Below, piece after piece: positions 22,109 through 35,559 of a stretch of 64,000 nt of DNA. The DNA comes from Chimonanthus salicifolius. Lineage: Eukaryota > Streptophyta > Magnoliopsida > Laurales > Calycanthaceae. The stretch's first letter is position 1. Each line of letters begins with the position of its first letter. The notes below the pieces were generated by a model. That model worked only from the letters and a program-made list of their open reading frames with translations. It searched no databases and was not told where the DNA came from. The stretch is from the NCBI GenBank assembly GCA_013350335.1, contig CM023542.1:3149525-3213524 (forward strand), read 5' to 3'. A program made the position numbers and the translations under genes.

Positions 22109-24758
22109 ATGAGTAGCAGCATCAGATTTCTCTCTTCCACTGCAAAAAGGTTTGCTTATGTTTTCTTAGATGGGACATTTCCTTTTGTTATTTGTGCACT
22201 CTGCTCATCTTATCATGATTTAGTAGCTATCAAATGATTTTGTATCAGTAATATATGAAATTTCTACGAGTGACTTAAGTACACCCGACTTTTCTGCTTT
22301 AAATTTTTGAATGAAATTATCATTTTACCTCTATATTTTTACTCACCTGAACGAACTGTCAGTTCATTTTGGCATTCGTTCGGATGAATGAAATCATCCA
22401 AACGAATGCCGAAGTGCAAATTTAGTTCATTCGAACGAATGAGCACAACAGTTCATTCGGTAATGTACAGTATTATTTAAATAATAAAATGTTCTTTAAA
22501 ATTTTAAAGTTCTTTTTTAAGCACTATTATTTCTAAAATTTCTTAAATTGAATATCCGGACTAATTACGATAACCTGATAAAAATACTTTAAGACTTTAA
22601 GGTCTTTTGACACTCCCAAATACTTAAAACACAGTGTTTTACAAATAAGGGTATCCCTCGGCTATGCTGAAAATACATTTGGGAGTGTCAAAAGACCTTA
22701 AACTCTTAAAGTATTTTTATCAGGTTATCGTAATTAGTCTGGATATTCAATTTGAGAAATTTTGGAAATACACAATACTTAAAAAATAATTTTAAAATTT
22801 TAAAGGAGATTTTATTATTTAAATAATACACTGTACCTACTGTTCGTTTGAATGAACTGTACATTACTGTTCGTTCGAATGAACCATCCGTTCATTCAAA
22901 CGATTGAACTGTTGTGTCCCTTCGAATGAACTAAATGTACACTTCGACATTCGTTCGGATGACTTCATTCATCTGAACTAATGCCGAAATGAACTACCAG
23001 TTCGTTCAGATAAGTAAAAATGCGGGGGTAAAATGGTAATTTCATCCAAAAATCCAAAATCGAGTGTGTAGAGGCAGAAAAGTCGGGTATCTGTAAGTCG
23101 CGCCAATTTCTGGAGTACTAGGCCCACCCAAGTACCCCAAACCATAACAAATTATGGGTCCAATATAACCTGGCCCAGAAAAAGAATCCATGTACCTGGG
23201 CTCAGTTTTAATAAGCCTAAACCATTAGATGCCTCCTTCTCTATCTACGGTAACTGTGAATTGTAAATGAATCCATATACGGGTTCAACATGGGTCAGAG
23301 GCTAAGCCATACTGATCTGGGCCCTACCTGGACCCTACTTGGTTAGGGCCCAGATCCGAGTTAAGGTTCAAAAATTAGGCACGAATTAAATTCAAGTCGG
23401 CTCTGGGCCTTTCATTCTTGGGGCCTGTAGAATGTATGGCTTGGAGTAGATCAGGCAGGTTTAAGTCAGAACTGGCCGAGATTTTTTCTATCTCTTCAAA
23501 TTTTCTTTTTTGAAAATCTTGGTGGCTTTTTTTTTTTTGAAAAAATCCATTTAAAAAAAAAAAGGCTGTTTTTAAAAAAAATTAAAAAATATAAATATCG
23601 ACCGATATCTAGACCAATATTTGCCCGTATCAGACGAATATCGGCCGAGATATCGACCGGACCCACAACTGATATTTGTTTTTTTCTTTTATCTGACCGA
23701 TACGGTTTATCTCGGGCGTCCGAGATATTTGTTTTTATATCCCTGTGAGTACCCTTAGTTGGGCGCTTGGGCCACAAACATGAAAAAGGGACCTGAATGA
23801 AAGAATAGAACTTGGTTTGGACCAGATCCTGCTTGAGCCCAGCCAACTCCACCCCTACCAACCATTGACATTGATTGTCATAAATCCATTGTAATCTGTT
23901 GCTCTTCATATTTTTTTCTGAATACATTGAACTTATAGTTGAAGATTTCAATTTGGGCATACTCTGTTACAAAGATTACAAGGGAAAGTGGCACTGATTA
24001 TTGGAGGAGCCAGTGGCATAGGTGCATCCACAGCCAAATTGTTCATTGAGCATGGTGCCAAAGTCGTCATCGCCGACATAAATGATGAACTCGGCCAACG
24101 CGTCTTTGAGGAATTTGGGCCCAACAAGGCTTCCTTCATCCATTGTGAGGTAACTGATGAAGCCCATGTCCAGAATGCCGTCGATGCGACCATTTCCAAG
24201 TATGGGAAGCTTAACATAATGTTCAACAATGCAGGCATCACAGGGTCCACCGAACCAAGCATCATTGAGAGTGAGAAGACGGACTTTGAGAGGGTCTTCA
24301 GTGTCAATGTGACTGGTGTGTTCTTGGGCACCAAGCATGCAGCCCGAGTCATGATCCCAGCTCGTCGTGGCGCCATCATCAATATTTCTAGTATTTCCTC
24401 AGTGATCGGTGGGATCGTCTCTCTCCCATATACAACCTCTAAACACGCAGTTGTGGGTCTAACGAAGCATGCAGCAGTCGAGCTCGGCCAATTTGGCATC
24501 CGAGTGAATTCAATCGGTCCTTATTTAATTCTAACTCCATTGAGTAGCTACGTATTTAAGATGGAGGAGGAAGAGGTAGAAAAGCATGCAAGTGTTGTTA
24601 GTATCCTAAAGGGAGTGTCTCTTAAGGCTGAAGACATTGCAGAAGCAGCTCTATATTTAGGGAGTGATAAGTCAAAGTTTGTCAACGGTCGCAACCTTAT
24701 TGTAGATGGAGGTTTCTCAATCACCAATCCAACTCTTCATCCTGCCATTCCCTCCTGA
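22109..24758 (+). CDS. SDR gene F (SDR110C-like dehydrogenase), open but with altered cofactor loop
   Basis: Exon 1 22109-22149 (MSSSIRFLSSTAK), intron 22150-23974, exon 2 23975-24758 to TGA; 274 aa. An in-frame ATG at 22088 would come first in a scanning model and would add MEKKSKT. The counterpart of B, but without its frameshift. Catalytic Asn125, Ser153, Tyr166 and Lys170 are present, as are NNAG and Asp48. The cofactor motif reads IGGASGIG: the Thr of the usual TGxxxGIG is replaced by Ile, which may weaken dinucleotide binding. Promoter and exon 1 are identical to those of B. The intron holds an 839-bp foldback element; a Stowaway MITE lies about 90 bp after the stop. Confidence 0.8.
22266..23104. 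mobile_element. 839-bp foldback element in intron of SDR F
   Basis: Counterpart of 4955-5817, with AATTTCT at 22259-22265 and 23105-23111. The right part is slightly shorter than in module 1 because one GTTCGTTCGAATGAACTGTACATTACT-type repeat is missing. Confidence 0.7.
23474..23747. mobile_element. CGATAT-rich element in intron F
   Basis: Same element and position as in gene B (6187-6458); absent in gene I. Confidence 0.5.
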
Positions 24759-24846
24759 TACCATTGATTTAACCTTCAATAAACTCTTTCAAAAAAGTCT
24801 ATCTATATTAAAAATATCCAAACCTTGGCGTATCCACTTGTTTATA

Positions 24847-25026
24847 CTCCCTCTGTCCCAAATTAGTTGTCCTATATGGATTTTGAAACTGTCCCAAAAT
24901 AGTTGTCTCATTTAGTATAAAATGTGTTGAAAATGGATGAGATCACATGGAATGCTAGCCTTAAATAGAGAGTTTCTTAAAAAATACAAATTTTCAAATG
25001 AGACAATTAAAATGGGACGGAGGGAG
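24847..25026. mobile_element. Stowaway MITE, 180 bp
   Basis: Terminal inverted repeats CTCCCTCTGTCCCA... and ...TGGGACGGAGGGAG with TA target duplications (24845-24846 and 25027-25028). Module 1 has the empty site (TTTATATATAAATAAC at about 7554), so it arrived after modules 1 and 2 separated. This is the classic plant Stowaway signature of the Tc1/mariner superfamily. Confidence 0.93.
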
Positions 25027-25602
25027 TATATAAATAACTTGTCAATTAAGTTTTTATTGTTTGGTGAATTGAAGTATTGAAAAATAACTATATCCGAGTT
25101 TATTGGAGTTTTCTTCTGTATTAATTATGACAAATATATTTTTTTTAACGATTAATGGTAAGTATCATTTAAAAAGAAATGATCAACATCCCAAAAGTAC
25201 AAGCAGTTAAATGGCAGCCAAGAAACTAGGCAGGCCCAACAGACAAAAAATCGAACAATAAGAGCCCACATCCTGGGCCAGGAATAGAAGATGAGAACAT
25301 CAAACAGGCCCACAATCAAACTGTGAAACAACAAAATTAATTAAAGATAATACCCATTTTGATTGCCATTCGTTCCAACGAATTTTTGAATTCGTCTGAA
25401 TGAATCACCCTTTGAGGATGCAGTGTTTTTAGGTGTAAGGGCAAAAGGATAATTTCCATATAAATTTTAAAAACAGATGTATAGAGTAAGATTTCTCAGT
25501 ATGTATGGAGTCCCTTTTATCAAAGCATAAAGAGAGGAGCACTTCACGTGATTTATGACAGGTTTTCAATCGAAAGTAAGACTAATGTCACAATTAGATT
25601 TC

Positions 25603-25640
<38 letters not shown>

Positions 25641-25918
25641 TTTTATCGATCCTCTTGTAAATAAACAGTTCAGCCGTCATCTTCACGAAAAACTCTCGGG
25701 GGAATAAACTAATAAAAGTGGGTGGAGTCACCTAACAAATAAAAACGCTTATCACAGGGGGAGTACTTTCTTGCAATTACTGAGTGGCTCCCACTTAATA
25801 ACCACAAGCTCTCACCATTGTCCATCAATATAATATATACAGCAGCTCCGCTTTCCAAAGCTGAAGCCCAAAAGACAGAGAGAGGAAGCAAAAGAGTTTA
25901 GAGATAAAGAGAAAAACC

Positions 25919-27399
25919 ATGAGTAGTAGTATCAACTTTCTCTCTTCCACTGCAAAAAGGTTTGCTTATTTTTTCTTAGATGTGACATTTCCTTTGGTTA
26001 TTTGATTTGGTAGCTATCAAATGATTTTGTATTAGTAATATATGAAATTTCTGAACTACTAGGCCAACCCAAGTACTCAAATCATAATAAATTATAGGTC
26101 CTAGCTTATATGGCCTCATCTAAACCATTAGATGCCTCCTTCTCTGCGGTGAGGGTGAACTGTAAATCAATCCATATAACGGGTGCAACTTGGGTCAGGT
26201 GCCAAGCCATACCGATCTGGGTCCGACTTGAAAATTTAGAGCTGAACCCTACTTGGGTAGGGCCCGGACCTGAATTAAGGTTCAAAAATTAGGCACCATT
26301 TAAATTCGAGTTCTTTCATTCTTGGGGTCCATAGTGACCAGCCTGTAGAAGGTATGGCTTGGAGTGGATCAGATCCGTTCTTAGCCAGAACGGTTAAACT
26401 ATAGATTGGGAGTAGCTTTTGCTGGACTGAAAACATGAACAAGAAGGCCTGAATGAAAGAATAGAACTTGATTTGGACCAGATCCTGCTTGAGCCCAGCC
26501 CACTACACCCCTACCATTGACATTGATAGTCCTAAATCCATTGTAATCTGTTGCTCTTCATAGTTTTTTTTTCTGAATACAATGAACTTATAGCTGAACC
26601 CTTTCAATTGGGTATGTTTTGTTACAAAGACTGCAAGGGAAAGTAGCACTGATTACTGGAGGAGCCAGTGGCATAGGTGCATCCACAGCCAGATTGTTCA
26701 GTGAGCATGGTGCCAAAGTCGTCATCGCTGACATTAATGATGAACTTGGCCAACGGGTCTGTGAGGAATTTGTGCCCAACAAGGTCTCCTTCATCCATTG
26801 TGAAGTAACTGATGAAGCCCATGTCCAAAATGCGGTCGATGCGACCATTTCCAAGTTCGGGAAGCTTGACATAATGTTCAACAATGCAGGCATCGAAGAG
26901 TCCCCCAAACGAAGCATCCTCGACTTTGAGAGGGTTCTTAGTGTCAATGTGACTGGTGTGTTCTTGGGCACCAAGCATGCAGCTCGAGTCATGATTCCAG
27001 CTCGTCGCGGCGCCATCATCAACACTTCCAAGTGTTGCTTCAGTGATAGGGCTGCTCGCCAGCCATGCATATACAGCCTCTAAACATGCAGTTGTCGGCC
27101 TAACAAAGAACGCAGCAGTCGAGCTGGGCCAATTTGGTATCCGAGTGAATTCAATCAGTCCTTTTGCAGTTCCAACTCCTCTGTCTAGCTACGTACTAAA
27201 GATGGAGGAAGCAGAGGTAGAAAAGCATGCAAGTCTTGTTAATATTCTAAAGGGAGTATCTCTGAAGGCTGAAGACATTGCAGAAGCAGCTCTATATTTA
27301 GGGAGTGATGAGTCCAAATTTGTTACCGGTCATAACCTTATTGTAGATGGAGGCTTCACAATCACCAATCCAACTCTTGGTCCTGCCATTCCCTCTTAA
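25919..27399 (+). pseudogene. SDR gene G, frameshift plus five-codon deletion
   Basis: Exon 1 25919-25959 (MSSSINFLSSTAK), intron 25960-26629, exon 2 26630-27399 to TAA. The closest relative is gene C. Fifteen bases (EREKM in C) are missing near 26920, in frame. An extra base near 27029 (ACTTCCAAG against ACTTCAAG) then shifts the frame right at the catalytic-serine strand. The catalytic Tyr/Lys half continues in another frame from about 27043 to the stop. No functional enzyme is expected. TATA-like box near 25830; a TRIM follows. Confidence 0.85.
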
Positions 27400-27647
27400 T
27401 GCCATTGGTTTAACCTTCAATAAACTCTTTCAGAAGCCCTACCCATAATAAAAATAACTTATAAATTAAGTTATTATTGTTACTTGAATTGAAGTATTGA
27501 AAAATTACTATATTTGAGTTTATTTTATTGGAGTTTTGTTTCTGTATTAATTATGGCAAATATTTAATGGCATCACTGCTAAAACTAAGTAAATAAGTAT
27601 AACCTCAATATATTTTAGGCCCGCACAACACTTTCAGAGGTTACTTG

Positions 27648-28007
27648 TGTTGGGGCTGAAAACGAGTCTCACATCGGATGGAAAAAGGAGGAAGTAGTGA
27701 GTTATATGGGGTTGAGCAACTCCACCTACCAGGCTAGTCTTTTGGGCTGAAAGTCCAGGCCCAACAAGTGATATCAAAGTTAGGCCCCCAAGCCAATGCA
27801 TGTAGATTCAGGATCTCTTAGCCGAACGAGATGGTTGGTGACGATGTTTGATTCGTCTGAGAGCCTCATTTGAAGGGGGGGGGGGGGATTCTTGGGGCTG
27901 CAAACGAATCCCACATTACTTTAGAAAGGGGGAAATAAGGAGTTATAAGAGATTGAGGAACTCCACCTATTAGATTAATCTTTTGAGCAGGAACCTTACG
28001 CCCAACA
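27648..28007 (+). mobile_element. TRIM retroelement, module 2
   Basis: Counterpart of 10466-10844 with ACTTG duplications at 27643-27647 and 28008-28012. The polypurine tract is shorter (GAAGGGGGGGG...). Confidence 0.8.
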
Positions 28008-28875
28008 ACTTGCATAAAAAATTTCATTCTTCTATAATCAACTATATTAACTCATGAGGAATTCAAGTATCATTGATTTAGAAATAATTATTTTGAGAAA
28101 AGTTGCCGTTTTCTACCTAAAGAAGTTAGGAGTTTCTATTTCATCAACTAGGGCTCTAATAACAATATCCAACATTAATGAAGATACTAATTCAAAAATA
28201 AACAAACTTAACACAAAATAAAATGTTCTAAATAAAATCAAAATAAGAAGTAGGGTCCACGTCCGTCATCGTCGTACATCATTAACTTACAATATAAAGT
28301 AGATATTTAATGGTTACAGTACGGCCTTGTGGACCCAACACTCATGATTTTACATCATTCACAATCACATAACTTTTTTCTACTTAAATTGTTAGTTGCC
28401 CTGTTATTTCCCAACTACATGAGTATCTCACCATCAGACGGGTTAAATGAGACCAAATTCTTAGTATTAATTACCATTCTCTGATGACAAGTTGCCCCAT
28501 TAATGCTGCGTGATAATCATGGATGAGTTCTTTAATATTGATTGGTAATTAGTTGAGTTGATTCAAGATTTTAGAATTAGATTAGATGTCTTAATCTCTC
28601 TTGACTTCTTTTGAACCCCACTTTAGTACATAAGATTTACGTGTGGTTTCATGTATTTATAGTATTAGTCTCACCTCTTAGAATGGAAATACCCATATTA
28701 TCTAAAAAAATATTTTAATACACAGAGTTTATTATATATTAGTCAATGCTTATCAGGTTCGTCTAAATGTGTTCATTTTGGTGTATTTTAATTTTTTTTC
28801 AAAGCATTTAAGGTTTTTACTTTTTAGAGTTTAATTGATGATGATGATATTGAACTATAGCAAATATATGTTAAA

Positions 28876-29161
28876 ATTCAGCCTGGCCGATATATCGGCC
28901 AATAAATTTCTCTCTCCTCTTTTTTTTTTTTGGGTAAATATTGGTATTTTTTTCTGAATTAAAAAATATAAAAAAACCGAAAAGGAAACTGGTTTTTTCA
29001 AAAAAATAAAAATTGAAAACATGTATATCGGCCCGTATTGGTCCTATATCAGACCGATATATATCGCCGATATATAAGCCAATAAGTAGTTCGTACAGCC
29101 GATACAATACTCATTGGCTGATATAGACCGGCACTAAAAAACCGATATCTGTACCCCTGTG
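28876..29161. mobile_element. CGATAT-rich element, module 2
   Basis: Counterpart of 11554-11837. The left target copy has decayed to TTAAA, the right is TCAAA (29162-29166). Confidence 0.6.
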
Positions 29162-29166
29162 TCAAA

Positions 29167-31469
29167 TATTTGCTCATGTACATTTTTTTAACGTTTTATA
29201 TCATTTAAATACTTTAAAGTTTAAATATATCAAAATAGAAAGTAATAAAATGATAATCAATCTTATTGTATTTTTCTTACAAATTTCATTGTCTAAGATG
29301 TCTTTATATCTCTCGTAGCCCTGGTTGATATATAGTGTCAATGATGACATAAAAGATGACACCATATATGTTTCTTATTATTCCAATAAATGATAAATTT
29401 AAAAAGAACAACATGAAATCCAATGGGACTAAGTTTGGCAAATTAGGTCGAAGAGTCCACCCAGCCAAAACCCAACAAGGCTTCAATTTTTAAAAACTTG
29501 TCAACTCAATCTAAATCTAAAATGGAAAAACAAAATGAGTTAACACAACTCATGGTCGATCAATCAAACTGATAGATCTTAGCAAATGATTTGAACTCCA
29601 TGAAAAATATGATTGAGTGTCTTAACTCCGTTAAAGACGACATTGACTAGATTTGACTCATTTAATAAATGTACAATTCAAAATGACTGAGTCAAAGGCT
29701 AAACTTGGACCCAACCAAATCACATGCATATGGAATTGCCCTCCTCCTCATATGTCATACACACCTTGAAAGACCAACACTTCACATATAAATTTATATC
29801 TGCATACAGTGTCGGTCCTGAGATTTCAGGACACTAAACGAACTCTTGAGATGAGCCTTTTCGTTGATGTAATGATGTTTCAACCAATAGGAAGGGAGAG
29901 TGTCGTCGCAGTCGCTCTTAGCATCCCTCTTTTATTTTACATACTAAATAGGTGAACGGTTGACCAGTTGGACTTTTTATTTTGAGTCTATTTTATTGGA
30001 TTTAATTTCTAATTTTTTGAACCTATAAAACAAAGGAGTTAACCCTTTACTTAAATAATTGTAACGACCTAAATTTTGCAAAATTAACCCTTTACTTAAA
30101 AAAAAAAAAGTTCTTAAGGGTTGGAAGTCCGATGTTCTAGCGTCGGACTAGTGCAGGGGTAGAAACTTTGGCCGAATTTTCATATTGGCCGAGATTTTTT
30201 CTCTCTCCTCAATTTTTTTTAAAAAATCTCGATAGCTTTTATTTGAAAAAAATCATTTAAAATAAATAAAAAATATTGTTTTAAAAAAAATTAAAAAATA
30301 TAAATATCGGCTAAGATATCCACCAGACCCACAACAGATATTTGTTTTTTTTTTTTTAAAAAAAATTGACCGAGATCTCGGTCGTATCGGCAGTTTTTTT
30401 TTTTTTTTAACTAGCCGATACGTTAGATATCGATTGAGATATCTCGGGCGTCCAAAACCCAAGACATCTCGACCGATACGATACAGGCCAATAAGAGAGG
30501 GTGAATGAACCTCCTTTTTTGTATCTTTAGGTATAGAGAAGGATAAATCATTTATAAGAGAGTAAACTAATTAAAAGAGTTTTCAACCATAAAAAGATAA
30601 AAAAGGATGATTATCTCTAAATTGGTGTGCACAATATTACTGCATAGACTTAAATATGGGGCTTATTAAATGGGATAATGATGGATCTGTTCAAAAGGTT
30701 CATATTTAAATATAAAATTCACCGAAAATCGCTTTTATTTATTCAATGAAATCACATTTTTTTAAGACGCAAAGTTCAAATATTAAGAAATGATTTAAAT
30801 TAATCAATTTTTGAAAAGCTTAAAAAATATGATATGATTGATTGAGTTATGGTGATACCTAATTGTATGAACAATAAAGGACTATTTTGAACACCCAAGT
30901 ATATAAAAAATAAAATACCGTACAAAGACAATCAAATATAAAATTTGTCAATTACGTTAAAGCCTTGACTGAGTTACAGAATGTCAAAAACAAGCTGAAT
31001 TTTGAAAAGCTTGAGCTCAGTTGATCTTGACTTTTAATGACCGACTATGTTCGGTGAAATGCAACGAGCATGCTTCAAATATTACTTTCTCTGTTCTAAT
31101 TTAGTTGCATGATATGTATTTTAGAATTGCTCCAAAATAATAGTCCGATTGATAAAGTGTATAAAGTGTAAAATATTTAGTTGTACGACCGATATAATAT
31201 TTATCGGTCGATATTAAACAGCTCTTAAAAATCGATATATATTGGCTGATATGTTTCGTATCGACCGATATCTATACCCTGCATAGAACAATTTTCCTCC
31301 ATTTTCGCCAATCCAAACCAACACGTGTTCTATTGCAGAAAATGAAGGATGTACAGTCCTAGTGCACATTTACACCACACAATTTTATTTTTAGTGGGAT
31401 CCATCAAATTATGCCAATAATGCAATTCTTATTCACAAGCAGCAGTCTCTTTAGTGTGGAAGCTCAACA
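29167..31469. other. Spacer with a second CGATAT-rich element, no gene seen
   Basis: AT-rich DNA like 11843-14183. A CGATAT-rich element lies at about 30165-30492 and a short piece at 31190-31282. No supported gene until the orphan exon at 31470. Confidence 0.45.
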
Positions 31470-31507
31470 ATGGGAAGCGGGACTGTTCTTTCTGCTGCAA
31501 TTAGGAG
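31470..31507 (+). pseudogene. Orphan SDR first exon D'
   Basis: Encodes MGSGTVLSAAIR followed by AG and a GTAAG donor, as at 14184-14221. No exon 2 lies between it and the first exon of H at 32537. Only synonymous change is seen between D and D' (AGA/AGG). Possible alternative first exon for H exon 2, about 1.85 kb downstream. Confidence 0.6.
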
Positions 31508-32536
31508 GTAAGAAAATTGCTCAAAAGCTACCATTACAATTCTCTCCTAATCTTCTTCCTCTGATATTTTTAAATGGATTTCTTTTTATTTTCTCATTAC
31601 CAGAGAATGTTTTCTTGGAAACTTGACTGATGACTCAGTCGGGAAGTGAATGGATGATGGATGGAGTAATGAGTAATCCATGCAAGATTGCAGATAAAGT
31701 GAATAGCATCACTGCATTTTTTTAAGAAATTCTATTTCTTTGCCCATGAAATAGAACTCATATTCTCAGAAGTATGCGTGCTGCATACTTTTAGAAAACA
31801 CTTTCCAAGAAAATAGCTTTGTAGAATTTGTTTTCCAGTGGAATATTTCCAATAAAAATAAATCTAAAATAAGCTCAGGGAGAAATTATACTATGTGAGA
31901 CAAGCAATTATCAATTAAATTGCTCCAAGCATCACTGTACTAATTGAATTCCAACGTTCATTATGCTAAAATGCAGTTTTATGCAACATATTTACTTAGA
32001 TCAAATACAGATTTTTTTACTTCTCAATTTTTTAGTTTTTGTTATTTTTTAAACTTTTTGAAACAAAATAAGATGGCAACATATTTTACTTAAATCAAAG
32101 ATCTATGAAGAATTTTTATTAAATTATTTATTTATTTATTTTTAATAATAAAAATATTTCAAATTTTACAACGATACTTAATGGGAGCGGTATGTTTCCT
32201 GAGTGGAATTAATAATAAATTTATAATATAATATTTTAAAAAATATCGTTTAATTCATATGATGAATAGTCAAGAACATGTACTATCATTGTGCTCTTCG
32301 CCAGAAAAGTCTTTCCCATCACCGGCGACGGCTGTGATTTGACAGACAAGATTTTTATTGCGGAAAATGAAGATGTATAGTCGTTGGGAACATATACACC
32401 ACACAATTTTATTTTTAGTGGGATCCATCAAATTTTGCCAATAATGCAAATTCTTATTCAGTGAGAATGGTGAGCAGAGACTGCACCAGCTTTATTTTTT
32501 CACAAGAAGCAGTCTCTGTAGTGTGGAAGCTCAACA

Positions 32537-34137
32537 ATGGGAAGCGGGACTGTTCTTTCTGCTCTAGTTAGAAGGTGAGAAAATTGCTCATATGCTACCA
32601 TACAATTCTCTCCTAATCTTCTTCCTCTTATTGGAATTTTAAAATGGAATTATTTTTATTTTCTCATTACCAGAAAATGTTTTCTTGGAAACTTGACTGA
32701 TGACTCAGTTGGGAAGTGAATGGATGATTGATGGAATAATCCATGCAAGATTGCAGATAAAGTGAAGAGCATCACTGCCTGCATTCTTGTTTTTATAAGA
32801 AATTCTATTTTTTTTGCCCATGAAAAAAGAACCCATATTCTCAGAAGAAGTGAGGATGCGTGTTGCATACTTTTAGAGAACTTTTTCCAAGAAAATAGCT
32901 TTGTAGAATTTGTTTTCCTGTGCAATATTTCCAAGAAAACTTTCTGTCTGTCAATGACAGAGCTATTATTAAAATGACCCAACTACGATAAGGTTAAATA
33001 ATTAGGCACAATTTAAATTCGAGTCGGCTCTGGGCCTTTCATTCTTGGGTTCCATAGTGACCAGCCTGTAGACTATATGGCTTGGAGAAGATCTGGCCCG
33101 GTCAAAGCCAGAACTGTTAAATGTATCGATTGGGAGTAGCTTTTGTTGGGCCGAAAACATGAAAAAGGAGGCGGCCTGAATGAAAGGATAGAACTTGATT
33201 TGGACCAGATCCTGCTTGAGCCCTACCCACCCCACCCCTACCTACCATTGACATTGAGTCCTAAATCCATTGTAATCTGTTGCTCTTCATATTTTTTCTG
33301 AATACAATGAACTTATAGTTGGAACACTTTAATTTGGGCATATTGTGTTACAAAGACTACAAGGGAAAGTAGCACTGATTACTGGAGGAGCCAGTGGCAT
33401 CGGTGCATCCACAGCCAGATTGTTCAGTGAGCATGGTGCCAAAGTCATTATTGCCGACATAAATGATGAACTCGGCCAACGCGTTTGTGACGAATTTGGG
33501 CCGGACAAGGTTTCCTTTATCCATTGTGAAGTAACTGATGAAGCCCATGTCCGAAATGCCGTCGATGAGACCATCTCCAAGTATGGGAAGCTTGACATAA
33601 TGTTCAACAATGCAGGCATCGCAGGGTCCACCGAACCAAGCATCATTGAGAGTGAGAAGACAGACTTTGAGAGGGTCCTCAGTGTCAATGTGACTGGTGT
33701 GTTCTTGGGCACCAAGCATGCAGCCCGAGTCATGATCCCAGCTCGTCGTGGTGCCATCATCAACACTTCTAGTGTTTCCTCAGTGATCGGTGGGATCGTC
33801 TCTCTCCCATATACAACCTCTAAACACGCAGTTGTGGGTCTAACAAAGCTTGCAGCAGTCGAGCTCGGCCAATTCGGTATCTGAGTGAATTCAATCGGTC
33901 CTTATGTAGTTCCATCTCCTATGACTAGCTATGTACTTAAGATGGAGGAGGAAGAAGTAGAAAAGCATGCTAGTCTGGTTAATATCTTAAAGGGAGTCTC
34001 TTAAAGCTGAAGACATTGCAGAAGCAGCTCTCTATTTAGGGAGTGAGGAGTCAAAATATGTTACTGGTCACAACCTTACTGTAGATGGAGGCTTCACAAT
34101 CACCAATCCAAGTCTTGAACCTGTCACTCCCTCCTAA
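32537..34137 (+). pseudogene. SDR gene H, nonsense codon plus 2-bp deletion
   Basis: Exon 1 32537-32574 (MGSGTVLSALVR), intron 32575-33355, exon 2 33356-34137. It matches gene A closely up to GGTATC TGA at 33882-33884, where A has CGA; this is a C-to-T change at a CpG. Translation would end after the Tyr/Lys active site, losing the last ~85 residues with the substrate loop and the VDGG region. A later loss of two bases near 33997 (GGAGTCTC against GGAGTGTCTC) shows the tail is no longer under selection. Two independent lesions make this a firm pseudogene. Confidence 0.9.
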
Positions 34138-34363
34138 TGCCAGTGATTTAACCTTCAATAAACTCTTTAAAATACGCTACCCATATTAAAAATATCCAAA
34201 CCTTGGTGTATCCACTTGTTTATAACTTTATATATAAATAACTTGTCAATGAAGTTTTTATTGTTACGTGATTTGAAGTATTGAAAAATCACTATATCTG
34301 AGTTTATTGGAGTTTTCTTCTGTATTAATTATGGCAAATATTTTTTTTAACTATTAAGTATCA

Positions 34364-35555
34364 TTCAAAAAGAAGAGATCAACATCCCAAAAGTACAAGG
34401 GAACAAGCAGTTCAATGGCAACCAAGAAACTTGGCAGGCCCAACAAACGAAAAATCAAACAATTCCCATTTTAGCAGGGGATTGTCAACAGAAGTGCCAT
34501 TGTTAACAGCAGCATAATACCCATTTTGATTGCCCCTGCTATTATTGTATACAGCGGCCAGGTAGTAGGAATTACCAAAGGGGATTCTGTCAATAATAAG
34601 AAGAATGCAAGAATTCTGGGTTGGAGTTATGGATATGTCAGGTGACTTTGGATCAGCAAGTTTAGCAGGGGAAGGTTCCATGAAACAGAGAAATGATCAC
34701 TAACTCTCTTAGTATCTTCATTGGATAGGAGGAAGAAGATCCGATTTCTAATATCAAAGAGAATGTTCTGACCCAACTTGAAGTGATTACTCAGAGCAAT
34801 ATTGAACAACTGATTATTTCTTTCATTCCAAAGGTGCCAGAACAAACTGATCTGAGCAGCAAGTTTCTCTAAGGGATTCTTTTTTGGAATAAAGAAGGTT
34901 GTTATAATCAGTCACAATATCAATGGAATGAGTTTGGTACCTGAATTTATCGAAAATAAGGTGCCAAATACTCAGATTGAAGTTACATTGGAGAAGGTGG
35001 CAATGGGATTCCTTGTCAATAGAACAGAGAACACTGTTATCATCTCCAATAAGACCCAGCTGATGAAGTAGATGCTTGGTCCTAAGTGCAGAATTGAAGA
35101 AGAACCATACGAAGATTGAATGACGATTTATGCAGGCAGGGGACCAAACATTGTGCATCAAGGCACGATCAATAAGGTTAGAGAAACTGGATTTAACAGC
35201 AGAAGCAATTGAGAAGGTCTAATTTTCACTAGCAGTCTACAAAATTTAATCATCAGTATCAATTATAGGCAGAGCAATACCAGTGACCCTCTCCCAGATA
35301 TTGAACAGGTTAGTCGAAGATCATATATTGGTCTGTTACCATACTTCTCCTTCAAGATGAATCCAGGCCTTATCCATGGGTTTTTTGAACCATTTACAAT
35401 GCTGTAAACAGTATGAATTTTTACCTTATCTCTTACAGACAAAATGGATCTCCAAGTCCAGGAAGAGTTGTGCTTGAATTTGATGTTCAAACATTTCTAT
35501 TCTTCAGGTACTTTTGCTTCACGCAACCTACACCATAGATTATCAAAACCCTAAT
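34364..35555 (-). mobile_element. Degenerate LINE fragment, module 3
   Basis: Third copy of the fragment seen at 1775-2990, with the same SSWTWRSIL, zinc-knuckle and WHLWNERNN remnants on the minus strand. Confidence 0.75.
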
Positions 35556-35559
35556 ACAA

